A stretch of DNA of 64,000 nucleotides from Pseudomonas alkylphenolica (GCF_000746525.1 NZ_CP009048.1:5700623-5764622); one strand, 5' to 3'; shown: positions 19,150 through 29,439, counted from the first letter of the stretch. Notes: generated from the letters alone by a model not told the origin. Translations and numbers: made by a program.

Positions 19150-20037
19150 ATGACTGCCCTGACGCTTCCTGATATTGCCGCGCAAGCCATTCACACCTCC
19201 TTGCCCCTGGACTGGGTTGGCATGTGCAACATTGCTTTGCCGGTGTTGTTTGATGGCAGCACCTTGCGAGCAAGTGCCGACGCGGGCGTCAGCCTGGACG
19301 ATGGCAGCTCACGCGGTATCCACATGTCACGCTTGTATCTGGCACTGGAGGTGTTCGAACAGCAGCCTTTAACACCTCTGCTCATTCACCAGGTGCTGGA
19401 TACTTTTCTGGAAAGCCACGCAGGAATATCCGCAGGCGCTTACTTGAATTTGCACTTCGAACTCATGCTCAAACGTCCGGCATTGATCAGCCCGTTGGCG
19501 GGGTGGAAAGCCTATCCAGTCAGCCTTTCTGCACAGCTAAAAGACGAAGTGTTCCACGTGGAACTAAAAGTGCAGCTGGATTACTCCTCCACCTGCCCTT
19601 GCTCTGCTGCCCTGGCCAGGCAATTGATTCAACAGCAATTCCTCACCGATTTCGGCAACCGTAGCCTCAGCCATGAGGCTGTACTTGACTGGTTGGGCAG
19701 CGCCCAGGGTGTGGTGGCAACGCCTCACAGCCAACGCAGTGTGGCGCAATTGCAGATACGCTTGAAGCAAGGGGTCAGCGAGCTGCCGATCAAGGCACTG
19801 ATCGATCAGGCGGAGACGGCACTCGGCACCGCCGTGCAAACTGCGGTGAAGCGCGCAGACGAACAAGCCTTTGCCTTGGCCAACGGTCAGAACCTGATGT
19901 TCTGTGAAGACGCCGCTCGCCGTCTGCACCTGGCCCTGCAACACCTGACCTGGCTGAGCGGCTTCAGCCTGCGCGTGGAACATGCAGAGAGTCTGCATGC
20001 CCACGATGCGGTTGCTCACAGCCAGTGGCACTGGTAA
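19150..20037 (+). CDS. folE2: GTP cyclohydrolase FolE2 (type IB)
   Basis: 295 residues of the type IB GTP cyclohydrolase I, which makes dihydroneopterin triphosphate for folate and, unlike the zinc enzyme FolE, can use other divalent metals. The catalytic Cys region DYSSTCPCSAALARQL is near residue 147, FCEDAARRL near 258 and a C-terminal HAHDAVAHSQW supplies metal ligands. Its place behind a Zur box fits its known role as a backup when zinc is scarce. Confidence 0.94.
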   Translation: MTALTLPDIAAQAIHTSLPLDWVGMCNIALPVLFDGSTLRASADAGVSLDDGSSRGIHMSRLYLALEVFEQQPLTPLLIHQVLDTFLESHAGISAGAYLNLHFELMLKRPALISPLAGWKAYPVSLSAQLKDEVFHVELKVQLDYSSTCPCSAALARQLIQQQFLTDFGNRSLSHEAVLDWLGSAQGVVATPHSQRSVAQLQIRLKQGVSELPIKALIDQAETALGTAVQTAVKRADEQAFALANGQNLMFCEDAARRLHLALQHLTWLSGFSLRVEHAESLHAHDAVAHSQWHW

Positions 20038-20053
20038 CGCGGTTCAAGGTGTT

Positions 20054-20581
20054 TTAGGTTCGCGGCTTGACGCTACCGCAGTCGTCGCCCAGCCAAACGG
20101 CACGCGTGTTCATGCTGCCTTGTTGCTGGACACCCGAAGCATTGAAGGTGCCGTTCACCGTGGTGGTGAACTCTTTATCACTCTGGAATGTTGCTACCCC
20201 ATTACCCTGCGCTTTCGGGCAGCTGAAAGTGAACTTCCAGACATTGCCCGTGCGCTCGGTAATCTTCTGGGCACAACCGGACTTCGGGTCTTGCAGCGGG
20301 ATATCGTTGGTCTTGACCTGCTCAGGCGTCAGGCACGAGCGCACGCCCTGACCGGCGACACTGATCCCCTGCTTGGCCAGGCCGCCTTCAATCATCGCCC
20401 GCTGCTCGGGCGGCAGGTTCTTCAACTGGCCGAGCATGAAGCCCATGTCCGGCAGCGCCTTGCCATCGACCTGCATGTTGCTGGTGGTCAGCTCCCACAA
20501 CCCCGGTTGCAACATCTGCGCATGCACCAACGGGCTCGATACACCCAGGACCAATGCCAGCATTGGCAGACGACTTTTCAT
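20054..20581 (-). CDS. DUF3617 periplasmic protein
   Basis: 175 residues with a signal peptide (MKSRLPMLALVLGVSSPLVHA) and the DUF3617 pattern: an N-terminal QPGLWELTTSNMQVDGK, a conserved CLTPEQV, a paired Cys (SGCAQKI, FSCPKAQG) and a C-terminal DCGSVKP. The function of the family is unknown; proteins are small, exported and about this length. It is convergent with folE2 and divergent from cls. Confidence 0.82.
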   Translation of the reverse strand: MKSRLPMLALVLGVSSPLVHAQMLQPGLWELTTSNMQVDGKALPDMGFMLGQLKNLPPEQRAMIEGGLAKQGISVAGQGVRSCLTPEQVKTNDIPLQDPKSGCAQKITERTGNVWKFTFSCPKAQGNGVATFQSDKEFTTTVNGTFNASGVQQQGSMNTRAVWLGDDCGSVKPRT

Positions 20582-20708
20582 GTAATGACTCCTCGAAACT
20601 CCAGCCCCAAGCTGGAACACAGCTTAGACGTCAATTTGCCCTTTCGGTTGCAAGTAGCGTGTGGAACATGCTCTGTTAGAGGCAGTGCCTTTGGACAGCA
20701 GGATGCAT

Positions 20709-22148
20709 ATGGATTACCACAGCCCCTACTTCTTCGGTTACCTGATCGGTGCCCTGCACTTGCTTGGTGCCATCGCCGCCATGCATGCGGTGCTCACCGT
20801 GCGCACTGCCCAGGGTGCAATTGCCTGGGCCTTGTCGCTGCTGTTTATCCCCTACTTCACCTTGATCCCTTACCTGGTATTTGGCAGTCGTACCTTCGAC
20901 GCCTACATCCAGGCGCGACGCCAGGCCAACCGCGAAATGCATGTGGCCATGGCCGACCTCAACTGGCGACCATGGGTCGATGAAGCGCTGGCAGCACGCA
21001 ACTCCGAATCCTATGGCGCACTTCGGGCCATGCCCAGGTTGGGGCGGATGCCGTATCTGGCGAACAACCAGGTGCGCCTGCTGATCGACGGCAAGGCAAC
21101 TTTCGACGCGATCTTCGCCGCCATCGAGCAAGCACGTGACACGGTGCTGGTGCAGTTCTTCATCATCCATGACGACAAGCTGGGGCGCGCCTTGCAAGCC
21201 CTGCTGCTGAAGAAAGCCGCCGAAGGGGTAAACATCTATGTGCTGTACGACCGGGTCGGCAGCCACGCCCTGCCCGCCAGCTACAGTCAAAAACTGCGCG
21301 ACGGTGGTGTGAACATCCGCGCCTTCGCCACGCGCCGTGGTTGGTTCAACCGCTTTCAGGTCAACTTCCGCAACCACCGCAAGATCGTCGTGGTCGATGG
21401 CGTGCAGGGTTTTCTCGGCGGGCACAACGTCGGCGACGAGTACCTGGGCGAAAAGCCCAGGCTCTCACCCTGGCGCGATACCCATGTGCAAGTCAGCGGC
21501 CCGGTGCTGGCCTGCCTGCAGGAATCTTTTGCCGAGGACTGGTTCTGGGCCGCACGCAAACTGCCGCCGCTGATCCTGCCGGACACCTACCCCGAAGATG
21601 GCGTGCTCTGTCAGGTACTGGCCAGTGGTCCGGCCGACCCTCAGGAAACCTGCTCGCTGTTCTTCGTCGAAGCCATCCATTCGGCAAGGGAGCGGCTGTG
21701 GATTACCAGCCCCTACTTCATTCCTGATGAGGCGGTGGCCGCCGCACTACGCCTGGCCGTATTTCGCGGAGTGGATGTACGTATCCTTTTGCCGTCGCGT
21801 GCGGACCATCGCATCGTCTATGCGGCATCCAGCCTCTATGCCTTCGAAGCGGTGCGCGCCGGGGTAAGGATGTTCCGCTATGGTCCGGGTTTCCTGCACC
21901 AGAAGGTGGTGCTGATCGACAACGAGATCAGCGCCATCGGCAGCGCCAACCTCGACAACCGTTCGTTCCGCCTGAACTTCGAAGTGATGCTGCTGACGGT
22001 CGACCGCGACTTCGCCGATCAGGTCGAAGCCATGCTCATCCATGACTTCGACCAGGCCAGGGAGATCAGTGCCGAGGACAGCCAGGACACCCACCGCCTA
22101 CAACTATTGGGCATGCGTATCGCCCGGCTGATTTCACCGATTCTCTAA
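20709..22148 (+). CDS. cls: Cardiolipin synthase
   Basis: 479 residues: two N-terminal membrane segments ([18 protein letters not shown] and [20 protein letters not shown]) and two phospholipase D domains with HKD motifs [10 protein letters not shown] near 222 and [19 protein letters not shown] near 400. It condenses two phosphatidylglycerol molecules to cardiolipin and glycerol at the inner membrane. Start ATG 20709 ([12 protein letters not shown]) follows AGGA by five bases; ATG 20703 is too close to it. The next gene modifies phospholipid acyl chains, giving a membrane-lipid neighbourhood. Confidence 0.95.
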   Translation: MDYHSPYFFGYLIGALHLLGAIAAMHAVLTVRTAQGAIAWALSLLFIPYFTLIPYLVFGSRTFDAYIQARRQANREMHVAMADLNWRPWVDEALAARNSESYGALRAMPRLGRMPYLANNQVRLLIDGKATFDAIFAAIEQARDTVLVQFFIIHDDKLGRALQALLLKKAAEGVNIYVLYDRVGSHALPASYSQKLRDGGVNIRAFATRRGWFNRFQVNFRNHRKIVVVDGVQGFLGGHNVGDEYLGEKPRLSPWRDTHVQVSGPVLACLQESFAEDWFWAARKLPPLILPDTYPEDGVLCQVLASGPADPQETCSLFFVEAIHSARERLWITSPYFIPDEAVAAALRLAVFRGVDVRILLPSRADHRIVYAASSLYAFEAVRAGVRMFRYGPGFLHQKVVLIDNEISAIGSANLDNRSFRLNFEVMLLTVDRDFADQVEAMLIHDFDQAREISAEDSQDTHRLQLLGMRIARLISPIL

Positions 22149-22153
22149 TCACC

Positions 22154-23338
22154 TCAGCGATAGAGGTCCTCGCGGGTCAGCGGCAGGTCATGATGGCCGT
22201 CGGCATAAGGTTTGACCGCGAGGATCTGGTGCAGGTTGATCCAGCCCTTGGCGAAGGCGTAGGAACAGCCAGCCAGGTACAGGCGCCAGATCCGCAGGGC
22301 CCTTTCCGGCACCAGCGTCGAGGCTGCTTGTAACTGGCTTTCCAGGCGGTCGCTCCAGTGCTTGAGCGTGCGCGCGTAGTGCAGGCGCAGGCTCTCGACA
22401 TCGACAATCTCAAGACCGGCATGGCTGATGCTGGCAGCGATCATCGACAAGTGCGGCAGCTCGCCGTGAGGGAACACATAGCGTCCGATGAAACTCCCGG
22501 CACCCCGCCCTACCGGACGCCCGTCCACATGCTTGGCGGTGATGCCGTGGTTCATCACCAGACCACCTTCGCGCACGGCACCGAACAGACGCTCAGAGTA
22601 CAGCGCCAGGTTGGCATGGCCGACATGCTCGAACATGCCGACACTGACCACCTTGTCGAAGCGGCCATCCTGAGGAATGTCGCGGTAGTCGAGAATCTGC
22701 AGCTTCACCTGGTTTTGCAGACCTTCGTCCTTGACCCGTTGGCGGCCGAGCTTGAGCTGCTCTTTGCTCAGGGTGATACCTAACACCTTGGCGCCAAACT
22801 CCCGGGCGGCAAAACGCGACAACCCACCCCAACCACAGCCGACATCGAGCAGGTAGTCCCCCTTCTGCAAGCGCAGCTTGCGGCACAGGTGCTCGAACTT
22901 GTTCTGCTGGGCCTGCTCAAGGGTGTCCTGCTCGGTTTTGAAGTAGGCGCAGGAATAGGCCATGTCGCGGTCCAGCCACAGCTGGTAGAAATCGTTGGAC
23001 AGGTCGTAGTGATAGGAAATCGCCGCCGCGTCAGTTTCCTTGTCATGCTCGCTGCGTACTGGCTGGTCATCGACTTCATGCTTGAGCAAGGCTTCGCTGA
23101 GCTCATCGCAAACCCGGATCACCTCACCGATGGTGCCCTCCAGTTCCAGCTTGCCTTCGACGAAGGCCGCACCCAGTTCTTCCAGGCTCGGATGGGTAAA
23201 TTGGCTGATCAGCTGCGGATCCTTTACCACGATAGTGACCTGGGGCTTAGGACCCAGATCGAACTCATGGCCATCCCACAGCTTCAGGCGCAGGGGTAAT
23301 CGCAGGCTTTGCAGAACGGGCGGAAGTTGCGCAAGCAT
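22154..23338 (-). CDS. cfa: Cyclopropane-fatty-acyl-phospholipid synthase
   Basis: 394 residues. The SAM site LLDVGCGWGGLSRFAAREFG is near 165, preceded by the lipid-binding N-terminal domain and followed by the active-site stretches GMFEHVGH and MNHGITAKH. It adds a methylene bridge from S-adenosylmethionine to unsaturated acyl chains in the membrane, typically in stationary phase. It ends six bp from the convergent cls gene. Pseudomonas putida cfaB is RpoS dependent; I do not identify the promoter here. Confidence 0.94.
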   Translation of the reverse strand: MLAQLPPVLQSLRLPLRLKLWDGHEFDLGPKPQVTIVVKDPQLISQFTHPSLEELGAAFVEGKLELEGTIGEVIRVCDELSEALLKHEVDDQPVRSEHDKETDAAAISYHYDLSNDFYQLWLDRDMAYSCAYFKTEQDTLEQAQQNKFEHLCRKLRLQKGDYLLDVGCGWGGLSRFAAREFGAKVLGITLSKEQLKLGRQRVKDEGLQNQVKLQILDYRDIPQDGRFDKVVSVGMFEHVGHANLALYSERLFGAVREGGLVMNHGITAKHVDGRPVGRGAGSFIGRYVFPHGELPHLSMIAASISHAGLEIVDVESLRLHYARTLKHWSDRLESQLQAASTLVPERALRIWRLYLAGCSYAFAKGWINLHQILAVKPYADGHHDLPLTREDLYR

Positions 23339-23474
23339 GAAATGAGCCTCCCTTTTTCATCGGACGTCACCGCCAAAGGGTAGTTCATCTGTCGGAAGTT
23401 TCAGCCTATCGCGACCATAGTCTGAAGCTGTCGCCCCCATTCCAGACCCTTTTTGGGAAATCGAAGCGCACGAT

Positions 23475-23490
23475 TGATTGTATACAATCA
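23475..23490. promoter_or_regulatory. Perfect 16-bp palindrome before lpd
   Basis: TGATTGTATACAATCA is fully self-complementary, 57 bp before the lpd start and 137 bp before the divergent cfa start. The TTGTATACAA core resembles operators of FadR-subfamily GntR regulators; the regulator is not in the window. Confidence 0.6.
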
Positions 23491-23547
23491 CTTGCCTGGC
23501 AGACTAATCTTGGCGCCATTGTCGATTCTTCATCCTGGAGTACAACA

Positions 23548-24948
23548 ATGAAAACCTATGATGTGGTGATCATCGGCGGCGGCCCGGGCGGCTACAACGC
23601 CGCAATCCGCGCCGGTCAGCTGGGCATGAGCGTGGCCTGTGTGGAAGGCCGCTCGACCCTGGGCGGTACCTGCCTGAATGTCGGTTGCATGCCGTCCAAG
23701 GCACTGCTGCATGCCTCGGAGCTGTATGAAGCGGCGGTGGGCAGCGAGTTCGCCAACCTGGGTATCGAGGTCAAACCGACCTTGAACCTCGCCCAGATGA
23801 TGAAGCAGAAAGACGAAAGCGTGACCGGCCTGACCAAGGGCATCGAGTTCCTGTTCCGCAAGAACAAGGTCGACTGGATCAAGGGCTGGGGCCAGATCGC
23901 AGGCACAGGCCGGGTCAATGTCAGTGCCGAGGACGGCAGCATCACTGAGCTGCAGGCCAAGGACATCATCATCGCCACCGGCTCCGAGCCAACCCCACTA
24001 CCGGGTGTGACCATCGACAACCAACGCATCATCGACTCAACTGGCGCCCTGTCGCTGCCCAGCGTGCCCAAGCACCTGGTGGTGATCGGTGCTGGCGTGA
24101 TCGGCCTGGAGCTGGGTTCGGTATGGCGGCGCCTGGGGAGTCAGGTCACCGTGATCGAATACCTTGACCGCATCTGTCCGGGCACCGACGAAGAGACCGC
24201 CAAAACCCTGCAACGCGCGCTGGCCAAGCAAGGCATCAGTTTCAAGCTGGGCAGCAAGGTCACTCAGGCCACCGCCTCGGCGGAGGGTGTCAGCCTGAGC
24301 CTGGAGCCTGCCGCAGGTGGTGCCAGTGAAAACCTGCAAGCGGACTATGTACTGGTCGCTATCGGTCGTCGTCCATATACCAAGGGCCTGGGCCTGGAAA
24401 ACGTTGGCCTGGAAACCGACAAGCGCGGCATGCTTGCCAATGAGCACCACCGCTCAGCGGTGCCGGGAATCTGGGTTATCGGTGACGTCACCTCCGGCCC
24501 GATGCTCGCGCACAAGGCCGAAGACGAAGCGGTGGCCTGCATCGAGCGGATCGCCGGCAAGGCCCATGAGGTCAACTACAACCTCATCCCCGGGGTGATC
24601 TACACCCGTCCGGAACTGGCCAGCGTCGGCAAGACCGAAGAGCAGCTCAAGGCCGAAGGACGTGCCTACAAGGTCGGCAAGTTTCCCTTCACCGCCAACA
24701 GCCGGGCGAAGATCAACCACGAGACCGAAGGCTTCGCCAAGGTCCTGGCCGACGCCAACACCGACGAGGTGCTCGGTGTGCACCTGGTTGGCCCGAGCGT
24801 CAGCGAGATGATCGGCGAGTTCTGCGTGGCCATGGAGTTCTCGGCTTCGGCCGAAGACATCGCCCTCACCTGCCACCCGCACCCGACCCGTTCCGAAGCC
24901 TTGCGCCAGGCGGCGATGAACGTCGAAGGCATGGCCATGCAGATCTGA
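23548..24948 (+). CDS. lpd: Dihydrolipoyl dehydrogenase
   Basis: 466 residues of the flavin disulfide reductase family: FAD site [20 protein letters not shown], redox pair in [18 protein letters not shown] site [20 protein letters not shown], second FAD site [22 protein letters not shown]-terminal catalytic His-Glu in [13 protein letters not shown]. It reoxidises dihydrolipoyl groups with NAD+. No E1 or E2 genes are adjacent, so this is an orphan isozyme like Lpd3 of P. putida rather than the pyruvate, 2-oxoglutarate or branched-chain form. Confidence 0.93.
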   Translation: MKTYDVVIIGGGPGGYNAAIRAGQLGMSVACVEGRSTLGGTCLNVGCMPSKALLHASELYEAAVGSEFANLGIEVKPTLNLAQMMKQKDESVTGLTKGIEFLFRKNKVDWIKGWGQIAGTGRVNVSAEDGSITELQAKDIIIATGSEPTPLPGVTIDNQRIIDSTGALSLPSVPKHLVVIGAGVIGLELGSVWRRLGSQVTVIEYLDRICPGTDEETAKTLQRALAKQGISFKLGSKVTQATASAEGVSLSLEPAAGGASENLQADYVLVAIGRRPYTKGLGLENVGLETDKRGMLANEHHRSAVPGIWVIGDVTSGPMLAHKAEDEAVACIERIAGKAHEVNYNLIPGVIYTRPELASVGKTEEQLKAEGRAYKVGKFPFTANSRAKINHETEGFAKVLADANTDEVLGVHLVGPSVSEMIGEFCVAMEFSASAEDIALTCHPHPTRSEALRQAAMNVEGMAMQI

Positions 24949-24950
24949 CT

Positions 24951-26156
24951 TCAGTCAGCCTGCACCCCTGCCCTGCTCACCTGTGGCGCTGGTCGCCGCA
25001 GGTGCAGCAGCAGGTGCGCGAACAAGCCGAAGATCAGCCCCCAGAAAGCCGCCGACAAACCGAGGAATGACATCCCCGAAGCCGTCACCAGGAAGGTGAT
25101 CAACGCCGCCTCGCGGTCACTCGGCACACTCATCGCCCCGGCCAGCGCTCCACCAATCGCACCAAACAAGGCCAGCCCGGCCAGCGCCGCGATCAAGGCC
25201 GCGGGAAACGCAGTGAACAGTGACACCAGCGTCGCCCCGAACACCCCCAGCAGCAAATACAGCACGCCACCACAGACACCCGCCCAATAGCGTTTGCGCG
25301 GATCGTCATGTGCTTCGCGGCCAGTGCAGATGGCCGCCGTAATTGCTGCCAGGTTCAGGCCATGGCAACCGAACGGCGCCAGCATCAGACTGGTCAGCGC
25401 GTTACTGGCAATGATCGGGCTGGCCGGGGTTTGATAGCCATCGTTACGCAACACGGCGATACCCGGCACGAACTGCCCGGTCAACGCCACCATCACCAGC
25501 GGCAGACTGATGCTCAGCAAGGCATTCCAGCTGAATGCCGGCGTGGTCCACACCGGCGTGGCCAGGCCCACCACCAGCGCCGAGCTGTTCATTTCGCCGC
25601 TGAACACGGCAATGCTTACCCCGCATACCAGCACCGCCAACACCGCATAGCGCGGGGCGATGCGCTTGAACACCAGGTAACTGACGAACATCGCCAGCAC
25701 CAGCAGCGGTTGCGATTTCAATGAAGTGAACAAGCCGGTACCGAAACTGAACAGGATACCCGCCAGCATCGCCGCGGAGATGGCTGGCGGCAGCTTGCCG
25801 ACAATGCGGTCAAAGGCGCCCGACAGGCCGACGAGCAGGATCACCAGGTTGGCGACAATGTAGGCACCGACCGCCTCGGCAAAAGCGATGTCCGGCAACA
25901 GCGCCACCAGCAGGGCCGAGCCCGGTGCCGACCAGGCAATCACCAACGGCACCTTGAAGCGCAGGCTGAGCACCACGCCGAGCACACCGCTGCCGATGGA
26001 AATGGCCCAGACCCACGAAGACAGTTCAGCCGCCGACAGCTGTGCGCTGTGGGCGGCCTGGAAGATGATCACCAAGGGGCCTGCGTAGGAAATCAGGGTG
26101 GCGATGAAGCCGGCAACCAAGGCAGAGAGGGAGAAGTCCTGGAGTATTGTTTTCAT
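24951..26156 (-). CDS. benE: Benzoate transporter of the BenE family
   Basis: 401 residues with about 12 membrane segments in the BenE/YdcO pattern (LVIAWSAPGSALLVALLPD, FGCHGLNLAAITAAICTGRE, SFLGLSAAFWGLIFGLFAHL). BenE proteins import benzoate by proton symport. It is the last gene of the ben/cat locus, 108 bp behind catA with a REP pair in the gap. Adjacent position and family together support the symbol. Confidence 0.9.
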   Translation of the reverse strand: MKTILQDFSLSALVAGFIATLISYAGPLVIIFQAAHSAQLSAAELSSWVWAISIGSGVLGVVLSLRFKVPLVIAWSAPGSALLVALLPDIAFAEAVGAYIVANLVILLVGLSGAFDRIVGKLPPAISAAMLAGILFSFGTGLFTSLKSQPLLVLAMFVSYLVFKRIAPRYAVLAVLVCGVSIAVFSGEMNSSALVVGLATPVWTTPAFSWNALLSISLPLVMVALTGQFVPGIAVLRNDGYQTPASPIIASNALTSLMLAPFGCHGLNLAAITAAICTGREAHDDPRKRYWAGVCGGVLYLLLGVFGATLVSLFTAFPAALIAALAGLALFGAIGGALAGAMSVPSDREAALITFLVTASGMSFLGLSAAFWGLIFGLFAHLLLHLRRPAPQVSRAGVQAD

Positions 26157-26188
26157 TGGATTGTCCAGTGAGTGGCTTCTGAAAAGCA

Positions 26189-26249
26189 GCGCGGGGCAAG
26201 CCCGCTCCCACAGTCTTATTACCTGTGGGAGCGGGCTTGCCCCGCGATG
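26189..26249. repeat. REP pair between catA and benE
   Basis: Inverted REP units at 26189-26213 and 26223-26249, in the opposite relative orientation to the pairs at 2501 and 10738. They lie in the catA-benE gap. Confidence 0.88.
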
Positions 26250-26264
26250 GATTCAACCCGGTCC

Positions 26265-27197
26265 TCAGACGTCTTGCAACGCCCGCGGCCGCTTGCTGCG
26301 TGCTTCACTCGCAGGCTTGGGTGCATTGAGCAACTGGAAGTCGAAGTCCATTTCGGCAAAACGCCCTTCTACACCACGGGCATCGGCGGCGGCCGCATCC
26401 TCGACAAAGCGCAGCTCGCCGATCAGGCCGTCACGGGTGGCATAGGCAAAGTCGTCCCACAGGTACTGATCACCGGCCAGGTTGATCTGGGTAGTCAGGT
26501 GACGATAACCCGGTGCGGAAATGAAGAAGTGGATATGCGCCGGACGATTGCCATGGCGACCCAGCTGGTCGAGCAGCTCCTGGGTCGGTCCGTCCGCAGG
26601 GCAGCCATAACCCGACGGCACGATGCTGCGCGCGCGGTAGCGGCCTTCGGCATCGGTGACGATGCGTCGGCGCAGGTTGTAGTCCGACTGGGTGCTGTCG
26701 AAGTACGAATAGGTACCCTGAGTGTTGGCATGCCACAGGTCCACCACGGCGCCAGCCACCGGCTGGCCCTGCTCGTCCAGGACACGACCCTGGAGGAACA
26801 TCACCGTGCCCGGATCCAGGCCGTCGTCCATGCGTACTTCGCCTTCGGCCATCGGTGCGCCGGCTACATACAGCGGCCCTTCGATGGTACGCGGAGTACC
26901 GCCGCTGATGCCGGCTTCGGCATCCTGGGCATCCAGTTGCAGGTCCAGATAGTGTTCGACGCCCAGCCCGGCCACCAGCAGGCCGGCTTCCTGGCGCGAA
27001 CCCAGGCGGTTGAGGTAGTCCACCGCCTTCCAGAATTCATCGGGGGTGACTTGCAGGTCTTCGATGATGCGGGCCACGTCGTTGACGATCCGGTTGGTCA
27101 CCAGCTTCATGCGCGGGCTACCCAGGTCGTTGTTCAGGCCACTGACTTCTTCGAAGAATTTCTGGACATCGGCAGTGTGAGCAATCTTCACGGTCAT
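26265..27197 (-). CDS. catA: Catechol 1,2-dioxygenase
   Basis: 310 residues of the intradiol ring-cleavage dioxygenase family. The N-terminal helical linker domain (to about 100) is followed by the catalytic beta domain: GPLYVAGAPMAEGE, DLWHANTQGTYSYFD with a Tyr ligand, SIVPSGYGCP with the second Tyr, and NRPAHIHFFISAPGY with the two His ligands of the Fe(III). It converts catechol to cis,cis-muconate. It follows catC by 38 bp in the same operon. Confidence 0.96.
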   Translation of the reverse strand: MTVKIAHTADVQKFFEEVSGLNNDLGSPRMKLVTNRIVNDVARIIEDLQVTPDEFWKAVDYLNRLGSRQEAGLLVAGLGVEHYLDLQLDAQDAEAGISGGTPRTIEGPLYVAGAPMAEGEVRMDDGLDPGTVMFLQGRVLDEQGQPVAGAVVDLWHANTQGTYSYFDSTQSDYNLRRRIVTDAEGRYRARSIVPSGYGCPADGPTQELLDQLGRHGNRPAHIHFFISAPGYRHLTTQINLAGDQYLWDDFAYATRDGLIGELRFVEDAAAADARGVEGRFAEMDFDFQLLNAPKPASEARSKRPRALQDV

Positions 27198-27235
27198 GAT
27201 ATGTACCTCGAATTGTTGTTATCGGCGTTACGCGT

Positions 27236-27526
27236 TCAACGGTCGTCGCTGTGGATCGACGACGGGTGGCGGCACAGGCCATCGATTTCGATGTCCATGT
27301 AGGGGAACAGCGGCAGCTGCATCAGGGTGTCGTGCAGCGCCTCGACGCTGGGCAGGTCGAACACGCTGTAGTTGGCGTAGTGCCCGGCAATGCGCCACAG
27401 GTGACGCCAGCTGCCTTCGCGTTGCAGCCGCTGGGCCAGTTCCTTTTCGTCGGCCTTGAGCGTTGCGGCTTTGGCCGGGTCCATGTCCAGGGGCAGGTTC
27501 ACGGTCATTTTCACGTGGAACAACAT
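27236..27526 (-). CDS. catC: Muconolactone Delta-isomerase
   Basis: 96 residues, exactly the family's size: MLFHVKMTVNLPLDMDP at the start and LWRIAGHYANYSVFDLPSVE in the middle, with the active-site Glu/Lys region intact. It isomerises muconolactone to 3-oxoadipate enol-lactone as a decamer. It is 11 bp behind catB. Confidence 0.96.
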   Translation of the reverse strand: MLFHVKMTVNLPLDMDPAKAATLKADEKELAQRLQREGSWRHLWRIAGHYANYSVFDLPSVEALHDTLMQLPLFPYMDIEIDGLCRHPSSIHSDDR

Positions 27527-27537
27527 GGCATCTCTCC

Positions 27538-28659
27538 TTACTTGCGGCTGAAGAACGCCAGGCGCTCTTCGTCCAGGGTCAGGCCCAGGCCCGGGGTGCG
27601 TGGTACATGCAGGGCGAAGTCGCGATACACCGGCGCTTCGTTGACGATCTCTTCGGTCAGCAGCAGCGGGCCGAACAGTTCGGTGTGCCAGGTCAGTTTG
27701 TTCAGGGTGACAAAGGCATGGGCAGCGGCCAGGGTGCCGATCGAACCTTCGAGCATGGTCCCGCCGTACAGAGCGATGCCGGCGGCCTCTGCGATCTGCG
27801 CGGTACGCAACACGGCACGCGGTCCACCGTTCTTGGCGATCTTCAAAGCGAAGATGCTGGCGGCGCCGTCGGCTGCCAGGCTGAAGGCGTCCTCGACGCT
27901 TTCGATCGATTCATCGGCCATGATCGGTGCCGGGCTGCGCTGGTTCAGGCGTACCTGGCCGGCGCGGTTGATGCGCGAGATCGGCTGCTCGACCAGGTCG
28001 ATACCGTTGTCGCCCAGCACCTGGCAGGCGCGAATCGCCTGGGACTCGTCCCAGTACTGATTGACGTCGACCCGCACGCTGGCGCGGTCGCCCAGTGCGC
28101 GTTTGATCGCGATCACATGGTTGAGGTCGTGGCTGACTTCGTTGGAACCGATCTTCAGCTTGAAGATACGGTGACGACGCAGGTCGAGCATCTGCTCGGC
28201 CTCGGCGATGTCGCGCGCGGTGTCGCCACTGGCCAGGGTCCAGGCCACTTCCAGGCTGTCGCGTACTCGCCCGCCAAGCAGTTCGCTGACGGCCAGGCCC
28301 TGGCGCTTGCTCTGGGCATCGAGCAAGGCGCTTTCGATCCCGGAGCGGGCGAAGGTGTTGCCCTTGATGACCTTGTCCAGACGCTGCATTGCCGCATTGA
28401 TGTTGCTGGCATCCTGGCCGATCAACAGCGGAGCAAAGTAGCTGTCGATGTTCTGCTTGATGCTTTCCGGGCTTTCGTTGCCGTAGGCCAGACCACCGAT
28501 AGTGGTGGACTCACCGAGGCCTTCGATGCCATCCGAGCACTGCAGGCGGATGATCACCAGGGTCTGCTTTTGCATGGTGTGCATCGCCAGCTTGTGCGGG
28601 CGAATGGTGGGCAGGTCGACGATCAGCGTCGAGATGCGTTCAATCAAAGGATGACTCAT
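27538..28659 (-). CDS. catB: Muconate cycloisomerase
   Basis: 373 residues of the enolase superfamily, cycloisomerase subgroup: capping domain to about 130, barrel Lys in RIFKLKIGSNEVS near 167-169, metal ligands in RVDVNQYWDES, DLVEQPISR and PIMADESIESVEDA, then ALKIAKNGG. It converts cis,cis-muconate to muconolactone. It starts 18 bp after benD, which leaves no room for a separate promoter outside benD, so it is probably transcribed with benABCD. Confidence 0.96.
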   Translation of the reverse strand: MSHPLIERISTLIVDLPTIRPHKLAMHTMQKQTLVIIRLQCSDGIEGLGESTTIGGLAYGNESPESIKQNIDSYFAPLLIGQDASNINAAMQRLDKVIKGNTFARSGIESALLDAQSKRQGLAVSELLGGRVRDSLEVAWTLASGDTARDIAEAEQMLDLRRHRIFKLKIGSNEVSHDLNHVIAIKRALGDRASVRVDVNQYWDESQAIRACQVLGDNGIDLVEQPISRINRAGQVRLNQRSPAPIMADESIESVEDAFSLAADGAASIFALKIAKNGGPRAVLRTAQIAEAAGIALYGGTMLEGSIGTLAAAHAFVTLNKLTWHTELFGPLLLTEEIVNEAPVYRDFALHVPRTPGLGLTLDEERLAFFSRK

Positions 28660-28677
28660 CGAGATCTCCAGGGGCGC

Positions 28678-29439
28678 TCAGCCGAGGTCGCCGCCGCCAA
28701 CCGGCAACACCGTGCCGGTGATGTAGGAAGCCTCGTCGGAGGCCAGAAAGAGAATCGCGCCAACCTGCTCATCGAGGTTGCCGTAGCGTTTCATCAGGCT
28801 GCTGTCGAGGGTCTGGTCAACGATCTGCTGGTACCAGACCTTCTCGTCGCTGCTCTGCTCGGCGCTGTTGCGCGGCACCCGACGTGGCGGTGCTTCGGTG
28901 CCACCGGGTGCCGTGGCATTGACCCGCACGCCGCGGCCGGCGGTTTCGAAGGCCAGGCAGGCGGTCAGTGCATTCACCCCTCCTTTGGCGGCGCCATAGG
29001 GCACGCGGTTGACGCTGCGCGTGGCGATCGAGGAAACGTTGACGATGGCGCCGCTGCCTTGCTCAAGCATGTAGGGCAGCGCCGCATGGCAGCACCACAG
29101 GGTGGGGAACAACGAGCGACGCACTTCCGCTTCGATCTGTGCTGCTTCGTAGTGCTCGAAAGGTTTGGCCCAGATGGTGCCGCCAACGTTGTTGACCAGC
29201 ACGTCGAGGCGGCCAAAGCGCTCCACCGCTGCCGCCATCACCCGGTTGCAATCGCCGTACTGCTCCAGGTCTGCGGTCAGGGTCAGTACGCCTTCGCCTT
29301 GCAGCTCGTGGACCAGTTCCGAGCGATCCACCGCCACCAGGGTCGCGCCTTCTTCGAGCAAACGCTCGCACAGCCGGCGGCCGATGCCCTGCGCCGCGCC
29401 GGTAACCAGCGCGACCTTGTTGTCGAATCTGTTGTTCAT
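28678..29439 (-). CDS. benD: Benzoate cis-diol dehydrogenase
   Basis: 253-residue short-chain dehydrogenase: cofactor site ALVTGAAQGIGRRLCERL, NNVGG, catalytic Ser-Tyr-Lys in VNVSSIATRSVNRVPYGAAKGG. It oxidises and decarboxylates 1,6-dihydroxycyclohexa-2,4-diene-1-carboxylate to catechol with NAD+. ATG 29437-29439 (MNNRFDNKVALVTG) follows GAGGTTGT and is preferred to an in-frame upstream ATG at 29478. Confidence 0.95.
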   Translation of the reverse strand: MNNRFDNKVALVTGAAQGIGRRLCERLLEEGATLVAVDRSELVHELQGEGVLTLTADLEQYGDCNRVMAAAVERFGRLDVLVNNVGGTIWAKPFEHYEAAQIEAEVRRSLFPTLWCCHAALPYMLEQGSGAIVNVSSIATRSVNRVPYGAAKGGVNALTACLAFETAGRGVRVNATAPGGTEAPPRRVPRNSAEQSSDEKVWYQQIVDQTLDSSLMKRYGNLDEQVGAILFLASDEASYITGTVLPVGGGDLG

